From Scytalidium lignicola (taxonomy: Eukaryota > Ascomycota > Leotiomycetes): a stretch of 50,093 nucleotides of DNA. The translations under genes and the position numbers were made by a program. Where the stretch lies: NCBI GenBank assembly GCA_002812745.2, contig NCSJ02000315.1, positions 1-50,093 of the forward strand, in the 5' to 3' direction. Positions 21,537 to 37,564 of the stretch are shown in pieces. Positions within the stretch are counted from its first letter, which is position 1. Every line of letters starts with the position of its first letter. The notes below the pieces were generated by a model. It was not told the DNA's origin, ran no database searches, and saw only the letters and a program-made list of their open reading frames with translations.

Positions 21537-24500
21537 ATGGCTGCAACTTTAGAGACACTCGTGCAACTATTGCAAGCCACATTAGTCCCAGCGCAGCAGA
21601 AGCAAGGTATTTTAGCAACAACCAAAGCATCATGTAGGCGGGGATGTCTAACTGACATTCTAAAGCTGAGGCTGCTCTGAAGGCGGAAGAAGCCAGACCT
21701 GGATTTTCCCTGCTACTCCTCAACATTGTCGCATCTGAGGCATTGCCTTCAAACACTAGACTGTCAGCTGCTTTAGCATTCAAAAACTTTATACGGCGAA
21801 GCTATGTGGTGAGCATATTCTAATCCTTGTACCGCGGGGAATATCTGCCTAACATCCAACGCTCATAGGACGAAGAAGGAAACTACAAGCTACCCACAAA
21901 TGAAGTTATAACTATCAAGCAGGAGCTCATAGGCCTCATGGTCTCTGTTCCTCCAAATATTCAGTCACAGTTAGGTGAAACTATTAGCATAATCGCAGAG
22001 TCGGACTTCTGGGTTCGCTGGGATACTCTCGTAGATGTTCGTCGAGTCGCCTTCTCTCAGTTCTTCCCCTGCTGATATTCTTTAGGACTTGGTTGCCCGC
22101 TTGACTCCCGATAATGCGAAAATCAATAATGGAGTATTAGAGGTCGCGCATTCGATCTTCAAGAGATGGAGACCTTTATTTCAGTCTGACGATTTATACA
22201 CGGAAATTAATCATGTGCTCTCTAAGTTTGGAGAGCCTTTTGTTAAGCTGCTCATTGTTAGTTCCAATGCTGCCCCATTTATGCCAGTTTTCTCTAGGCT
22301 AACTCACTCTTCTAGAGCACTGATCAGCAGATTATGGCCAACGAGGGTAATAAAGAATCACTGAAGCAGCACGTTGAGACCATGAACCTCCTAGTGAAGG
22401 TTTTCTACGACCTCTCCTGCCAAGACTTACCCCCAATTTTTGAGGAGAATCTTTCATCGATTTCTGAACTCCTCCACAAATATCTGACATATAATAATCC
22501 TCTTCTGATTACCGATGACGATTCCGAATCTGGACCTTTAGAGTTTGTCAAGGCGGGTATCTGCGAAGCTATGACTCTATATATGCAGAAGTATGAAGAT
22601 GCTTTTGGGGAGCTTTGCGCGCCTTACATTACTAGTGCTTGGAACCTGCTGACGACAATTGGCCCTGAGACTAAGTATGATATACTAGTCAGCAAAGCCT
22701 TGCAGTTCTTAACTGCTGTCGCCAGTATTCCGGCCCATGCTCAAAACTTTAACAATGAAGAAATTTTAGGGCAAGTAGTTGAGAAGGTGATATTACCCAA
22801 CGTTAGTTTGCGAGAGACAGATATCGAGCTATTCGAAGACGAACCTATCGAATATATTCGCAGAGATCTTGAGGGTTCTGATGCCGATACCCGCCGAAGG
22901 GCAGCTACAGACTTTTTACGAAAGCTGCTAGAAAAGTTCCCAGAATTGATCACCAATGTTGTCAACAAATATGTCTCTCATTACCTTGCACTTTTCAAAA
23001 AAGATCCTGCTAGCGAATGGAAGGCCAAGGACACAGCCGTCTATTTGTTCTCAGCAATCGCATCTACGGGTGTTATTACGGCTGGACAAGGAGTTAAATC
23101 AACGAATCCGCTAGTTAATGTTGTTGACTTTTTCCAGAACAATATTGCTACTGATCTCCTAGCCGATGAGGGAGTGGAACCTATCATAAAGGTCGACGCT
23201 ATCAAGTATTTATATACGTTCCGAAGCCACCTCACCAAAGACCAGTGGACAGCTGCACTTCCACCACTTATCAAGAACTTGGCATCCTCGAATTACGTAG
23301 TATATACCTACGCTGCAATCTCAGTGGAAAGAGTATTATTCCTCACAAATGATGCTGGCCAACACATCTTTGGAAAGGATGACATTTCGCCATTCGCAAA
23401 GGATCTTCTTGAGCATCTCTTCCAATTGATGGAGAAAGGCGTTGCCCCAGAAAAAGTTCAAGAAAACGAATTTCTTATGCGTTGCGCAATGAGAGTGTTG
23501 ATTGTCTCAAGGGATGCTATCATTCCAATGGCAGATAACATTCTACAACACTTAATCAACATCACAGAGATCATCTCTCAGAATCCGAGTAACCCACGGT
23601 TTTACTATTATCACTTCGAAGCTTTAGGCGCACTAATCAGGTTTGCCAATCCTTGTTATCTTATCTTTTGACGCACTATACTCACAATAGTCAGATTTGT
23701 CGCCCCATCTCAGTCAGAGAAGTTGGAGCAAAAATTGTATGCGCCATTTGCCCAGATCTTGTCTAATGATATATCTGGTAGGATTACAGCACAGGACAGT
23801 ATAGCAAACCTGACACTAACAGGATGATAGAATTTATGCCTTATGTCTTTCAATTATTCGCGGCCCTCCTTGAATCACATCCAGCGGGGGCATTATCAGA
23901 TTACTACAAGGGTCTTATTGCCCCAATACTGATGCCAACTCTATGGGACTCCCGTGGTAATGTTCCGGCCTTAGCCAGGCTATTGTCATCCATTATTCCT
24001 AGAGGTGCAGCTGAAATTATTGCCAACAATCAGCTGGAACCTATTCTTGGTATATTCCAGAAACTCATCTCGGTGAAGTCACATGAGCTCTATGCATTTG
24101 ATGTTCTAGAATCTATTGTCACATCCTTTGAGGCGTAAGTTGTTTATCCTTTTGCTGAAAGATGGAACTTACACTGATTAAATCCGCTAGGTCCGCAATT
24201 GAGCAATATTTCCCAACGATCCTCCAGATCATATTTACACGCTTAAATTCAAACCCACCAGAATCCTTCAAGCGTCGTTTTGTCCGATTTTACCACCTTG
24301 TTTCTTCCCGAGATCAACTAGGGCTTGGTGCGGACTTCTTCATTACCAAAACTAATAGCCTTCAAGAAGGGATCTTCACCCCTATCTATCTTACTATAGT
24401 TCTACCTGGAACTGGACAACTCATTCGACCTCTAGAGCGTAAGCTCGCCGTTGTCTCTCTAACAAAAACCCTCACAGACTCGAAGTTATTCGCAAACACA

Positions 24501-24812
24501 TATAAAAAGGGCTGGGCAAAAACTTGCGAAGCTTTGCTAAAGTTACTAGAAATGGCCCCAACACCCACCCCCGCAGACGATATGATTGCAGAAGCAGATG
24601 TCGATGACTTGAGCTTTGGTGTTGGGTTTACCAACCTGAATACCTGCAAAAAACTGACTCGGGATGACTGGCCAGAAGTTACTGACGTCAAGCCCTGGGT
24701 AGGATCGTATCTTAAAGCGGCAGATGCGCGACACAATGGCGCTATTGCAGGATATGTGAATGAGCGGTTGGCCCCGGATGCACAGAGGCTACTAGCCTCG
24801 TATATGGTCTGA
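21537..24812 (+). CDS. CSE1: Exportin Cse1 (CAS/XPO2), importin-alpha re-exporter
   Basis: A 961-residue HEAT-repeat karyopherin that returns importin alpha to the cytoplasm with Ran-GTP. Eight exons close in phase: 21537-21606, 21666-21808, 21869-22036, 22086-22256, 22316-23640, 23695-23777, 23831-24134 and 24191-24812. The importin-beta N-terminal motif is visible (AEAALKAEEARPGFSLLLLN, AALAFKNFIRRSYV), followed by family signatures QVVEKVILPNVSLRETDIEL, FEDEPIEYIRRDLEGSD and DTRRRAATDFLRKLLEKFP, and the C-terminal Cse1 part EFMPYVFQLFAALLE. Two introns use GTT donors (GTTCGT at 22037, GTTAGT at 22257); the residues at these joins are slightly less certain. Confidence 0.95.
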
Positions 24813-26068
24813 GTTGTACTTCTAAGAGGTAGTGAGGATCTGGGAAGAATTATGAAAAGGCGATTGATCTATGAATGCATGAGATACTTTTTTACTGCTG
24901 GCATCTGGACAGCGTGGCGCTACTAAAAGTATAATATCCCGTTTTCTACAAGCCTTCAAATGGCGAATGATAGACTTGCAATAATGATGCATTTTCTATA
25001 TTCTAAATCTTTCAGTACTAAAGTACTTAAATCTCCTATACATTGTCTCTAGTAGCTCTTGTATCTTTTGTTTAAGAATATCTATCGATTTAGGCCCAGC
25101 TGATCCGAACTGCACTCTTTCCAAAATGCAGAGATGCATCTTGGCAGGATATTACCCTGAACCCCTGAGTCGGCAATGTCAGGAGTTTTCTTTGGTGTCG
25201 TTTCAGGAACGGTGACGTCCTTCCCCAACTCCAAGGGTATACAACCTTAATATTCTGCATCCTTAATTCAATAGGAACAGAAACTTTTAGTACATTTGAA
25301 TTAAGAGATTGTGTTTTTGAAGCTATGCGGAATTTAGCCTTTGATGATTAACATTAAGAGTGAGGGCTTTCCTACTTCAGCACTCGTCAGCGGACCTCGA
25401 CTACATTTCCATGATAACTAACTTCACCTTGTCAACGAGTAAAGCAGAAAATCATTCGTTCGATGAGCAGTGAGATATAATCAATATTGTCATGATTCAG
25501 GGAAGATTCGAGTTCTGTGTATATTTTGTGCTGTCAGTAGATACAGAAAATAATAATTTCGTCAAGAGGAGCCTGTTCCACATCACTTTAATACTACAAA
25601 AGCGAGGTTCTGTCTATACAATGTGTTACGATACTAATGGTGTGGGGGTTCTAACCAGCTATTCTCACTAGTGATATAAAGTGGGATAGTTCAATTTTCA
25701 CACTAGTCCAGCAAAACATATATAGTTTCAAACAGCAAGATAATTTAGTTCGCAGCGGGCAAAACTTTGGGAATTAGGACGTTGATTATTGAGCTTTTTT
25801 TTATTTTAAATCCGAGATGTACTATTTTTATATAAAATTTTCTCGTATATAATTGAGGCAATACTAAACCATCTCCCATATTTTGGCTAACCCACTTCTC
25901 TATTAGGTGTTGATATGACCACTTGGTATTTGAGTTAGTTAATTGGAAGTGTGGAGCGCTTACATAATGACGCATATTTGCGTCTAGTATTCTGATCTTT
26001 TTATCAACTCACCACTTCTATAGAAGCTCTTTGTAGTGATATATTATTGTCTATTCTCAAACGCTACA
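24813..26068. other. Gap between Cse1 and the thiamine gene
   Basis: A 1.26-kb gap, increasingly A/T-rich from about 25500. It should contain the Cse1 3' end and the promoter of the thiamine enzyme gene. I looked for tRNA-like arms and gene fragments and saw none. Confidence 0.5.
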
Positions 26069-28253
26069 ATGTCAAAAGGAAGAGTTCTAGTTATAGCTGG
26101 TTCTGACAGCTCAGGTGGAGCGTAAGTTACCTTACATTACCCCTCTCTACCCCTCCTCAATGACGCACTTTGAGCTCAGGCCATAATTATCTATATCTCA
26201 CGATCAAATTTTCTAAACTGATGTAGAGGGCTAGAAGCAGACCAAAAAGTAATCGCAGTTCATGGCTGCTATGCTATGACAGTTACTACTGCCTTGACAG
26301 CACAAAACACTCAAGGCGTGGTTGACATTCACTATATACCACCAGATTTCGTAAGGAAGCAGATTGATGCTTGTATTTCCGATATTGGGGTCGATGTCGT
26401 TAAGACCGGTACGTCTACACTCACACTTATCCAAAAATAAGAATTATTTAATATTCTTTTGTTTAGAATCCATATTCTAACTGAAGAAGGAATGCTGGCC
26501 TCTGCGGAGACTATTAAGGTCGTGTCTAAATCACTTCTCCATCATAATGTGAATACAATAGTCGTTGATCCGGTAATGAGTAGATCCATTTATACCAACT
26601 TGCTATTTCTGAAATAAATTAGGTTATGGTCTCAACGAGTGGATCTGTACTACTACCACAGGAAGCCATTCGCGAGCTAAGAGAGCTTCTTCTCCCTCGT
26701 TCCACGATTGTAACACCCAATGTTCCTGAAGCAAAACTTCTTCTATCAGACGCTGGAATCCATGTCGACGAACCGAACAATGTTCAGGATCTTGTGGAAA
26801 TCGCAAAAAAAGTTCAAAGCTTAGGCCCGAAGTATGTGCTCGTAAAGGGGGGCCATTTACCTCTGAAGAAGGATGGCACGAGAGCATCTACGGATTCTGA
26901 AAACGAGATTATAGTTGATATAATCTATGGAGAAGGGATCGTGACTAGACTGGAGGCTCCATTTCAGGTTTCTAAAAATACTCATGGTACTGGATGTTCT
27001 CTTGCATGTAAGTTTACATTTCCTATTTACAAATATGGACGCTTTCGTCTAACGAAGACAGCTGCAATTGCATCTAATATTGCGAATGGTATGGATATGG
27101 TAACTGCTGTGAAGTTAGCCGGTAGATATGTGGAAGCGGGTATCAAAACAGCGACTGATATAGGTCATGGCCATGGACCAATCAACCATTTCCACTCAAC
27201 CTATACCTTACCATTTGCACCGCAAGTTCTGTCATAATTCCTCCTGTGATATAGTGAGCTAACAACGCTGGTAGGGGTCATTTTATAGAATATCTTCTGG
27301 ATCGCTCAGATGTGAAGGATGCCTGGCAGGGACATGTTGAGCATGACTTCGTTGCTCGTCTCGCTGACGGGACCTTGCCACTTGAGATGTTCAAATATTA
27401 CTTAATACAGGATTATCTATACTTGGTATATAGAGCCGTCTACCCCAGGACTAGATTTGGTGCTGACTTCTTTTAGATCCAATTCGCAAGAGCGAATGCT
27501 TTGGCCTCCTATAAGGCAAAAACGGGGGAAGATATTGCAGCGGTAAGTAATAAAAGGCTTTTAGTCATGCAGAGGATCTAAGTAGTTTTTAGGCTGCCAG
27601 CATTGTTTCTCATATTTTCCATGAGATGAAGTTACATATTGATTATTGTGAAGGTTTTGGAGTTTCCAAGGCACAGATTGAGGCCTCAGAAGAAAGTCAA
27701 GGTACGTAGCTTTGTTGAGAATATCCAAATCTGCTAAGCTTAAGAATTACCAAGCATGCACTGCGTACACAAGGTATGTGAATACTCCATTATAAAGCAA
27801 TTGTCCTTGACTAACAAAAGTAGATATGTCCTTGACATAGGTCAGTCTGAGGACTGGATCGCGTTGCAAATATCCATGGCACCTTGCTTAATTGGATATG
27901 GCGATATTGCTCAACGACTCTTCAATGATCCCGAAACAAAACGAGAAGGAAATATATATTGGAAATGGATTGAGAACTACGCAGCCGATGACTATGTGGA
28001 AGCTGTCAGAATCGGATCCGGTATGACGAAATACTGTATTTATGATAGATTGTTGGCTGACTGGAGAAAACAGAACTGATAGAGAGACATATGGTGCTAC
28101 AATCACCAAGTCGGATAGAAGAGCTTGTTAAGATATTCATTCATGCAACAAATGTAAGATCTAAGAATCCAAGAAAGCGAGGACGGAACGCTAACTAAAG
28201 TGGATCTAAAGATGGAGAAGGGATTTTGGGACATGGGCTCTGGAAAGACGTAA
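26069..28253 (+). CDS. THI20: Bifunctional HMP(-P) kinase / TenA thiaminase II (Thi20 type)
   Basis: A 508-residue fusion acting in thiamine pyrimidine synthesis and salvage. Twelve exons close in phase: 26069-26121, 26227-26408, 26490-26572, 26623-27007, 27062-27221, 27275-27425, 27477-27542, 27593-27701, 27755-27773, 27824-28020, 28074-28153 and 28212-28253. Residues 1-290 are the ThiD kinase: VLVIAGSDSSGGAGLEADQK, VVDPVMVSTSGS, TPNVPEAKLL, the anion-hole motif NTHGTGCSLA and NHFHSTYTLPFAPG. Residues 295-508 are the TenA domain: FKYYLIQDYLYLIQFARANA, LHIDYCEGFGVS, a conserved Cys in ACTAYTRYVLD and C-terminal KGFWDMG. Intron 5 starts with GC (GCAAGT at 27222), the only donor that keeps the frame. 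Thiamine repression is expected from the family, not seen here. Confidence 0.93.
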
Positions 28254-28668
28254 TGAATAACCATCGCAGGTGGAATATAGAAATTGAGTGTAATACGTAT
28301 ATAGGTAGACTGTATATGCTCCCTCCGCATTTTAGTCCAATAATTACAGGACAAAATTTGAGGTCGGTAGGTGATTACAGTCTGGTATCGCCTCTTGAGC
28401 ATAACTTAGTGGCGAAACTTTACACTAAGATGCGCACTAAACCTAATATGGAATAGGCGTGACACTACCTTAATTTTTTTTGTGCAAAGATCTTTCGCTC
28501 GATCGCAGTGTTCGCTCCTACTTCTTCTTCATCATCACACCTTCGGGTACAAGCTTTCTTCTCATCGATTTGAAGAACTATTTATCTATCTATTATATCC
28601 AAGACCCTCTAGACGTGCCTTTTTACAACCAACGAAGTCATATTCTAACGCAGAGGCATCAGATCAAT
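28254..28668 (+). promoter_or_regulatory. Thiamine gene 3' flank and Dbp2 promoter/leader
   Basis: A 415-bp gap. The last 200 bases before the Dbp2 start are pyrimidine-rich and contain no ATG, as expected for the leader of a strongly expressed gene. Confidence 0.5.
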
Positions 28669-31099
<2,431 letters not shown>

Positions 31100-34000
31100 C
31101 TTAACCCTGATAGTATCAGCAGATGGGACTGAGACAAGAGGCTGGCAGGAGGTTTCTCCGGGTCCAATGCTGCTCCTCTTGGAGGCAGCAGACGTTGGTA
31201 GTCAACACCGTGACGCGAGTCCTCTCTGTTCACCAATTAGATTATCCAATACCTGGTGAGGTCTCACCGTCTAGGTCAGCATCACTTTACAACCGGTTGT
31301 TTAGGCGTTAGGTCTTTTGAGGAACCGGACTTTTAGAACGTTTGTGATTTGGGGAGTATTCCTTTCCATTGTAATTGTTATCTGGTTTCTTTCCTACATT
31401 TATTTTCATCGTGGGCAGGCATAGATTGAGAAGAAAAAAAGTAGGCTGAGATTCCGCTAAAGCTGGCCTAATTCTATAGATTATTACGTTGCTTGTTTAG
31501 CAACTATTATTCAAGACCGGGAGGCTCTACTCTCGCGTCTTGTTGTTTTCTACCGAGGAAGGCTTGCATGTAGGCATAAAACAAGAATTAGTTACTATTG
31601 ATCATTGATAGAAATAAATAAGAGTCTTCATGAAACTAGGACTGGGGTGCTCGAGTGCAATTATCGATATGGTGGTCTTGGATTATTGGATCAGCTTCAG
31701 CCTCAGATGAAAAAAAAAGTGTGGTAACTCCATGGCAATAATGTAACAGTATCAATCGATGAGGATATTAATCCCCAAATCAGTGCCACCGCAATTCAAC
31801 CTACCATCATTCCACNAAAAAAAAATACATTCCTAGATATTCCCAAATCGATAAATTTAAAAATCCACTTGTACTGCAAGCCTGCAAGACCCTGAAATCT
31901 GGGCATGCCTCACCAATTATTGGCATTTTTGGGGGGTTGCATTCTGCAAGTTATTATTTGTCCAGGCAAAAAGGGCCAGAAACAGCGATATACAGGCAGA
32001 CTACCGTATGCTGATCTCGCAAGCTAACCCAGATTCGCAAACCCCGCCAAACGAAGTTTTTTCTTTCTTTCTTTGGCGGGCTTGTCCTAGCGCACGCCAC
32101 AAGCAGGCTGTTTGGGCACCAAAAAAAAAGCTGGCTTGCTCATGGTTGGTTTTTTTTAGGGCCGCGGGAACTATTGCAGATCGGCATTTAGTGTGTGCGT
32201 GCGATGTGTTTTGTGTGTGCGGTTGTGGGTGGTGGTTGAGGTTACTTGTGCCACTTCTGGACAGCCGTGCAGGAAGGAGGTGGGAAGGGCGAGGAAGACA
32301 CCAAGACCGAGTTGGTCATTAGGCTTGTGTGACACTAGGTTGATTGAACCTGTTTAGTGATGGGCGATGAGTTGAGGCTTGATCCTTTTTATCTGGCTGC
32401 TTGCGTTTTAGCTACCGTATGGCATTACAGTGCGATTGACTGTACTAGCTATGCGCCGAGGCGGCGAGGATGGGTGGTGGTGCGGAGAGAGTTGAGCCCT
32501 CTCCGCCTTCTCTCGTTTCTGGTGTTTGACATCCAAGGGTTATCCGTAGAGTCTGCTCCTGTCATCAATAGGCAGAGACATTCCACGGGATGCTAGGCGT
32601 TCTCCAAAACGCCGTTTATTGCAGTACCTTCGATTCTACGTATGCAATATTATATTGCTCACGCATTGTTTGGGGGCTCATCACTCAAAACACTCCACCT
32701 TCCACCATTGGCATCTGTCGAAAGATCCTAGTTGCTCATTCCCGCCACATTATGCTTCTGACCCTATCCCATTCTCGATGATTGCCCTTTAGCTAGCTGC
32801 CTGCCCCGGAGACATTTCCTCACCCTCGAGGTTGTGGCCGCCGTCGCATCGCGTCGTGGCCATTCCCCCTTCTCCCCCTGTCATTCATCTCGTGAAGCTT
32901 AGCCAAGCCTGGCACGCCTGGGCACCAAGCATTGGGGGCTAGCTTATTGGACGTGGCCTAGGAGTGGTTGTCTGTAGGGTAGTAGCTTGGTGTGTTCCGC
33001 CGGAGCCCTCCATCCTGCCCTCTCACGCTCTCTAACCTCTGTATCAGGGTAGGCAGCGTCATCCACGTCGCGGAGACGCGCGCGCTGTCCGTGCAAGAAT
33101 ATCGGAGTTTTGCTCGCTGAGCACGGGTCTCTCCTTCCAATCTTCGAAGTTCATCTGATGATATATGAGGGTATTATTGGATGACTTGGGCGACTCGGAT
33201 GCCGTGGAATACGAAATGGTCGCCGGTTCGGCATCGCTTCGCTATTCGACTCCCGGAAAGCCCATCATCATTTTCAGCATCTCCCCCCTTGCATTGAGCA
33301 TTAATTAAGTCGGAGATCTCAAACTACTGCTTTGGCGCCTCGATCTGGCCTAGGAGGAAACGGGGAGTTCGTTCGGCCAGTCAGACGATTCATTTGCACC
33401 ACCAAAGCAGGCGTCAATTTAATCCCATCTTCCCAAGACCAGCGTCTCGGGAGAGCTACTGCGGGCAAGTGATTAGCAACAGCCTAAGGGCACACAACTT
33501 ACAACCAAAGTGCAAGCGGTGGTGTGTTCGTCCGCCTCTACGACCGGTAGTTGGGAATAAGACAGGCACGCATGGAGAACAACATTCCCAACGTCGATTC
33601 TTCGAAGCCTAGCTTAACGGGTTGGTTTCTTCCACGTGTGTTCGAGACGTGAACAAGGAAATGTCTTAAAATAGTGCATGCAGCCTCCATCACATATTGA
33701 ATCCTTCGCAGATGGCTGACTGTCACCAGCGTCGCTCCAATCTCCAATCCCGTCTGATCCGAGGGTTTCGCATTTACTCTGTGTTTGCGTTTGCCCAAGG
33801 GTGGAGGGGAATACCTTAGGGTGGGTGGGGACGGACCCCAAATCATGAAATCGGCCGATCACCCGTGATACCGCAATAAGCTCTCTCCCGATCAGCATCA
33901 AAAACTCATTACGAGGTAAGAATCGCAAGAGATTACTCTAGAACATGCAGAGCTGTGTCAGCCTGTATATAACTCGTAGCTGATTTGTTGGATTTCGGTT

Positions 34001-37000
34001 GTTATTGTAAGCTGACTTTAAGGATCCTAGGATCATGAGTAACTTTAAAGTACCAGTTTCGCACTATTCGTACGTCCGTACTCATTTAAAGCGGCGGGTC
34101 GGATACAAACGAAAACCATGCCCGGAGATATTTCATTACGGTATTTGCAAAGGCTGGGGGGGGGTAAACAGACTGGGACGACTGGGTAGGAATCACATGC
34201 AATGCAAGTCAATGGTAACTTGGTAAGTAATCATATCTGCGGACCACGTAAGATGAGATCAATCAAGGATCAAGAGAAGAATTTTCTGGTCATGACCTAA
34301 TATCCAAACATCGTATGTATGTTGTACTGTACGGAGGTACTGGTACGGTGCCTGAAGAGCTGAGCGCATGCCGGATGAAGCAGGCACGGAAGCGGCAAAA
34401 AGCTTCTGGACTCATGAGTGATGATTCATCAGGTGGGGTAGTCCGGTGCGACCGAGGTGAAATGATGCAGATGAGATTTGTCTCCCCATGAGTTGGATCC
34501 GGGATTCGAACATAATATCATCATTATTGGAAACGTGGACTTTCCTTACACCGATATGCTTGTGGCGGTGGTGGGCCAGGGCTGTGGGGCAAAGATAAGT
34601 CCCCCATTTTCCAGGTCGTCGATGGGTGTTTTTCCAGTCGGTGGGCTTGGTGGGACAGGTCATCTCCATCGCCACCAGCTGTTCGGTTCACATACAGAAC
34701 CGTCCTGTACGCTATCTGCATGGATGTGGAGGGCAGCGCGCAGACAAACAGATCAAGCAAATTCTCTTCAGCCAACGGTGGGATACGACACATCCCTGAA
34801 ACAATCTGAAACATTTACAGCAACATTTCAATGCTCTCTTATGTGGATATCACGGAGCAGATGTCCCAAGATGGAGACCTGGAAGGGCAAAGCGAATGTG
34901 AAAAAAAAAAAAGGCTCACCGCTCTCACTGGCACACATGCATCACGAAGGGAACGTGACATACCTCATATAGTACAGCAATTACTTTACAACACGCGGCA
35001 CAGTGCCCAACTCCAAAAGTGCGAAGGTTGCATTAAGGGTTGATCTCGGAAGGGTTTTCTGTTTGCTTGCTCGCCAATCGTGGACGGTAGATATTGTGAG
35101 ACCTCTTTGTCATGTCTTTCGGTCAATGACCGTTTGTCCTTATCTGGATTGGATCGCCACAAACAATTTGTTGTGCGCGTCCCCATAGCTTTCTTACCAC
35201 CCCTTCTTGGTTGCGCGCAGAGTCATCAATCTCATCAACTCCTTTCACTTTCACTGTGCGTCTCAGTGCCAAGCATGGACAGGTATATGCAACCAATCCA
35301 GGATGCAGAATGGATATTCTGGAAGGCCTGCAAAGATCATTATTCCCGGAAATATTGTTAAACCGATTATGAATCAGTCATCATGCATAACTACTGCAAG
35401 CAGGATCATGTGTTACCGTCCTCCACATGGGGATCTTGGTTTTAACATCGAATCCTTGGCTATAACAAACATCACGGTAATATCTTAATGTTTGCCTATG
35501 TACCCGAGAAATTGGGCTTCCCGTTCTTGATCTAAACTAACGGAAAGTTGAGACGGGATTGGTTGACGACTAACTAGCATTCAGCCTCTTGCAGTCTTGT
35601 AATGTGCATACTCGCAACATCAAAACTACAAGATAGTACATTATCTCCGTCCGTCATTGCAACTCTGAATACGGGGAAAGCAGATATCTAATACGCGGAA
35701 ATGGTTTCCGCAAACAGAGCTGTGCCTGAAACGGACTCGTGACCTCTTGAAAGCCATGCACGACGAATACGTTATGTTGACAAGGCGCAAGGCGCAGGGT
35801 CATGCTCGGCTTCCCTGATTCTGGAGCCCAGCGCCTCAGCCAGTGACCGCCTCGCTCTCGAATAATGCCTCGTTTGATGCTTTTCCAAGATGATCCTGCT
35901 TCACACCCGGTAATAAAATTAAATATGTGGCACGCCGACGTTTCCATCTGGGGGGCTGGCAAGCCGACCCGATTGACTTGGTTGGGTGGACAGACAGGAA
36001 GTCAGGTTCGCTTGGGCTGCCCAGGTTGGAATTCAGCCACGACCCGCTGACGTTCCCCTCCATGCGGGTCTTGCTGAGAACTGCATCTTAACTGTCAGGT
36101 ATTCCTCGGCATCCTGGATTTCCCTAAAGAAGACTGGCTAGACGAGCCCTCCAATGTACGGCCACGTCGCTGTCATTGTCCATCGACGAGCCCCTTCACA
36201 CGTCAGGATACCACCTTCAAGGTGAGAGAGGAAGAAAATGCAAAACTCCCTGGTTCATGGGAGGGGACTTCCGAGACCGAATCCATTTTCGCAAAATCCC
36301 TGGCATCGCCTCTCAAACCTCGTTCTTGCTCCACGGCCTTCTTCTCCGCCATTCAATTTGGCACACCAGAACGGATCGTACGAAGATCGCAAGAGTTCGT
36401 AATTGTTCCTTTGCGTTGGTACTGAATCTCGGTGTTTGCACTTATATCCGCACTTCGGATTTCTTTGTTGCCGGCTACCGTCAGGAGTGTTGCGAACTTC
36501 CCCAACGGCCCGGATACAGTGCGACCGACGCTGGTTTATTACAAAAAAGAAAATCCATCATCGATCGCAGCCCCATTTGATGCCAGCTGTCAGGGCAGGC
36601 ACTAAGCCAGATCGCTACATCGTCTACCGCCCTAAATCAACGATCCAGCGATCTAGCAAGTTAAGGTTGCCCATCGCTCACAATTTTAGTCTCTCTGGCA
36701 CGCGATTTTTAGGTACTATCCCTAGCCTTGCCGTGCGAAACGAAGCCTACTGCATGGCCTAGAAATCAACCATCAGACCTCTCACACGCCTGACTACTGT
36801 ACCTCCGAGATCATAGTCTACCCAGTCCTCTGGGTCGCCTACACAAGCGCTGCCTATCCCTCCATCTAGAAGCAAACCAAGCCAGGAGCGCCTGACTACT
36901 ATTAAGCTTAATATAAAAAAGAAAATGATATCGTTTTTGGCTTCATCTCGTGCCGTAGATGGGGTCGTGGCGCTGCCGCCGCCATCATCATCATCATTAT

Positions 37001-37564
37001 CAGCAGCAGCAGCCGCCATTCAATCTCCATCTGTCCGTTGTAACTTGCCAAGTCAGAAAAAGGCAACTGCTGTACCTGTACGGTTCTGTAATGATTTATC
37101 GAGCAATTCCCCGCTTTTGAAATGACAACAATCCACCTTTGACCGCCCGAGATGGCCCGCACCGACTACCAATTTTGCGCGTGAAAATCATTTCAGCAAA
37201 AATGGTGGTGCTGAATAATGCCTGTCGTGGTGGGCATCTACGGTCGGCCAGGGGTGTGTTGCCTTAGGCGTCAGCTAATCGGACATTGGATGCCTAGTGG
37301 AGGCGCTGCTACAAAAGGGCCAGGTATGAATCGAGTTAGACCGCACTTCCATTGTCCCACTTCCCTCCACCCACTCAAACCCATCCATCTCGTCGCGATC
37401 ATCTCCAAATCCATCAGTGAATTAAACATTCAGCCGAAAGGCATCTTTCTATCAGAGCGCACTGCACACGCCTCTGCAACCTCCAATCACTTCTCAGTTC
37501 TCAGGGAATTGGATATTCCCCATTGGACAGCGCAGATCAAGAAAGAAAAAGAGAGAAGCTGAAA
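31100..37564. other. Large gene-free interval between Dbp2 and the Con7 promoter
   Basis: About 6.5 kb in which I recognise no gene. Open frames reach 164 codons (34478-34972, +) but resemble no protein, overlap frames on the other strand and lack splice partners. The sequence is not strongly A/T-rich, so it does not look like mutated repeat DNA. Simple repeats are scattered, for example a run of twelve A near 34902-34913 and ATC/CAG trinucleotides near 36986-37016. One N is at 31816. ATG triplets occur at ordinary density, in contrast to the next segment. Candidates are distal regulatory DNA or unrecognised non-coding RNA. Confidence 0.5.

Noticed and set aside
26122..26226. Thiamine riboswitch in the first intron of the thiamine gene
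   Set aside because: I looked for the conserved CTGAGA-type core and its partner elements and found none in this 105-base intron.
34490..34520. tRNA-like T-loop sequence (TTCGAA with a CCCGG arm on the minus strand)
   Set aside because: The five-base T stem does not pair on either strand, and no acceptor, D or anticodon arms could be placed around it.
34478..34972. 164-codon open frame in the gene-free interval
   Set aside because: No recognisable domain, overlapping frames on the other strand, a run of Lys from poly-A, and no splice partners; likely chance.
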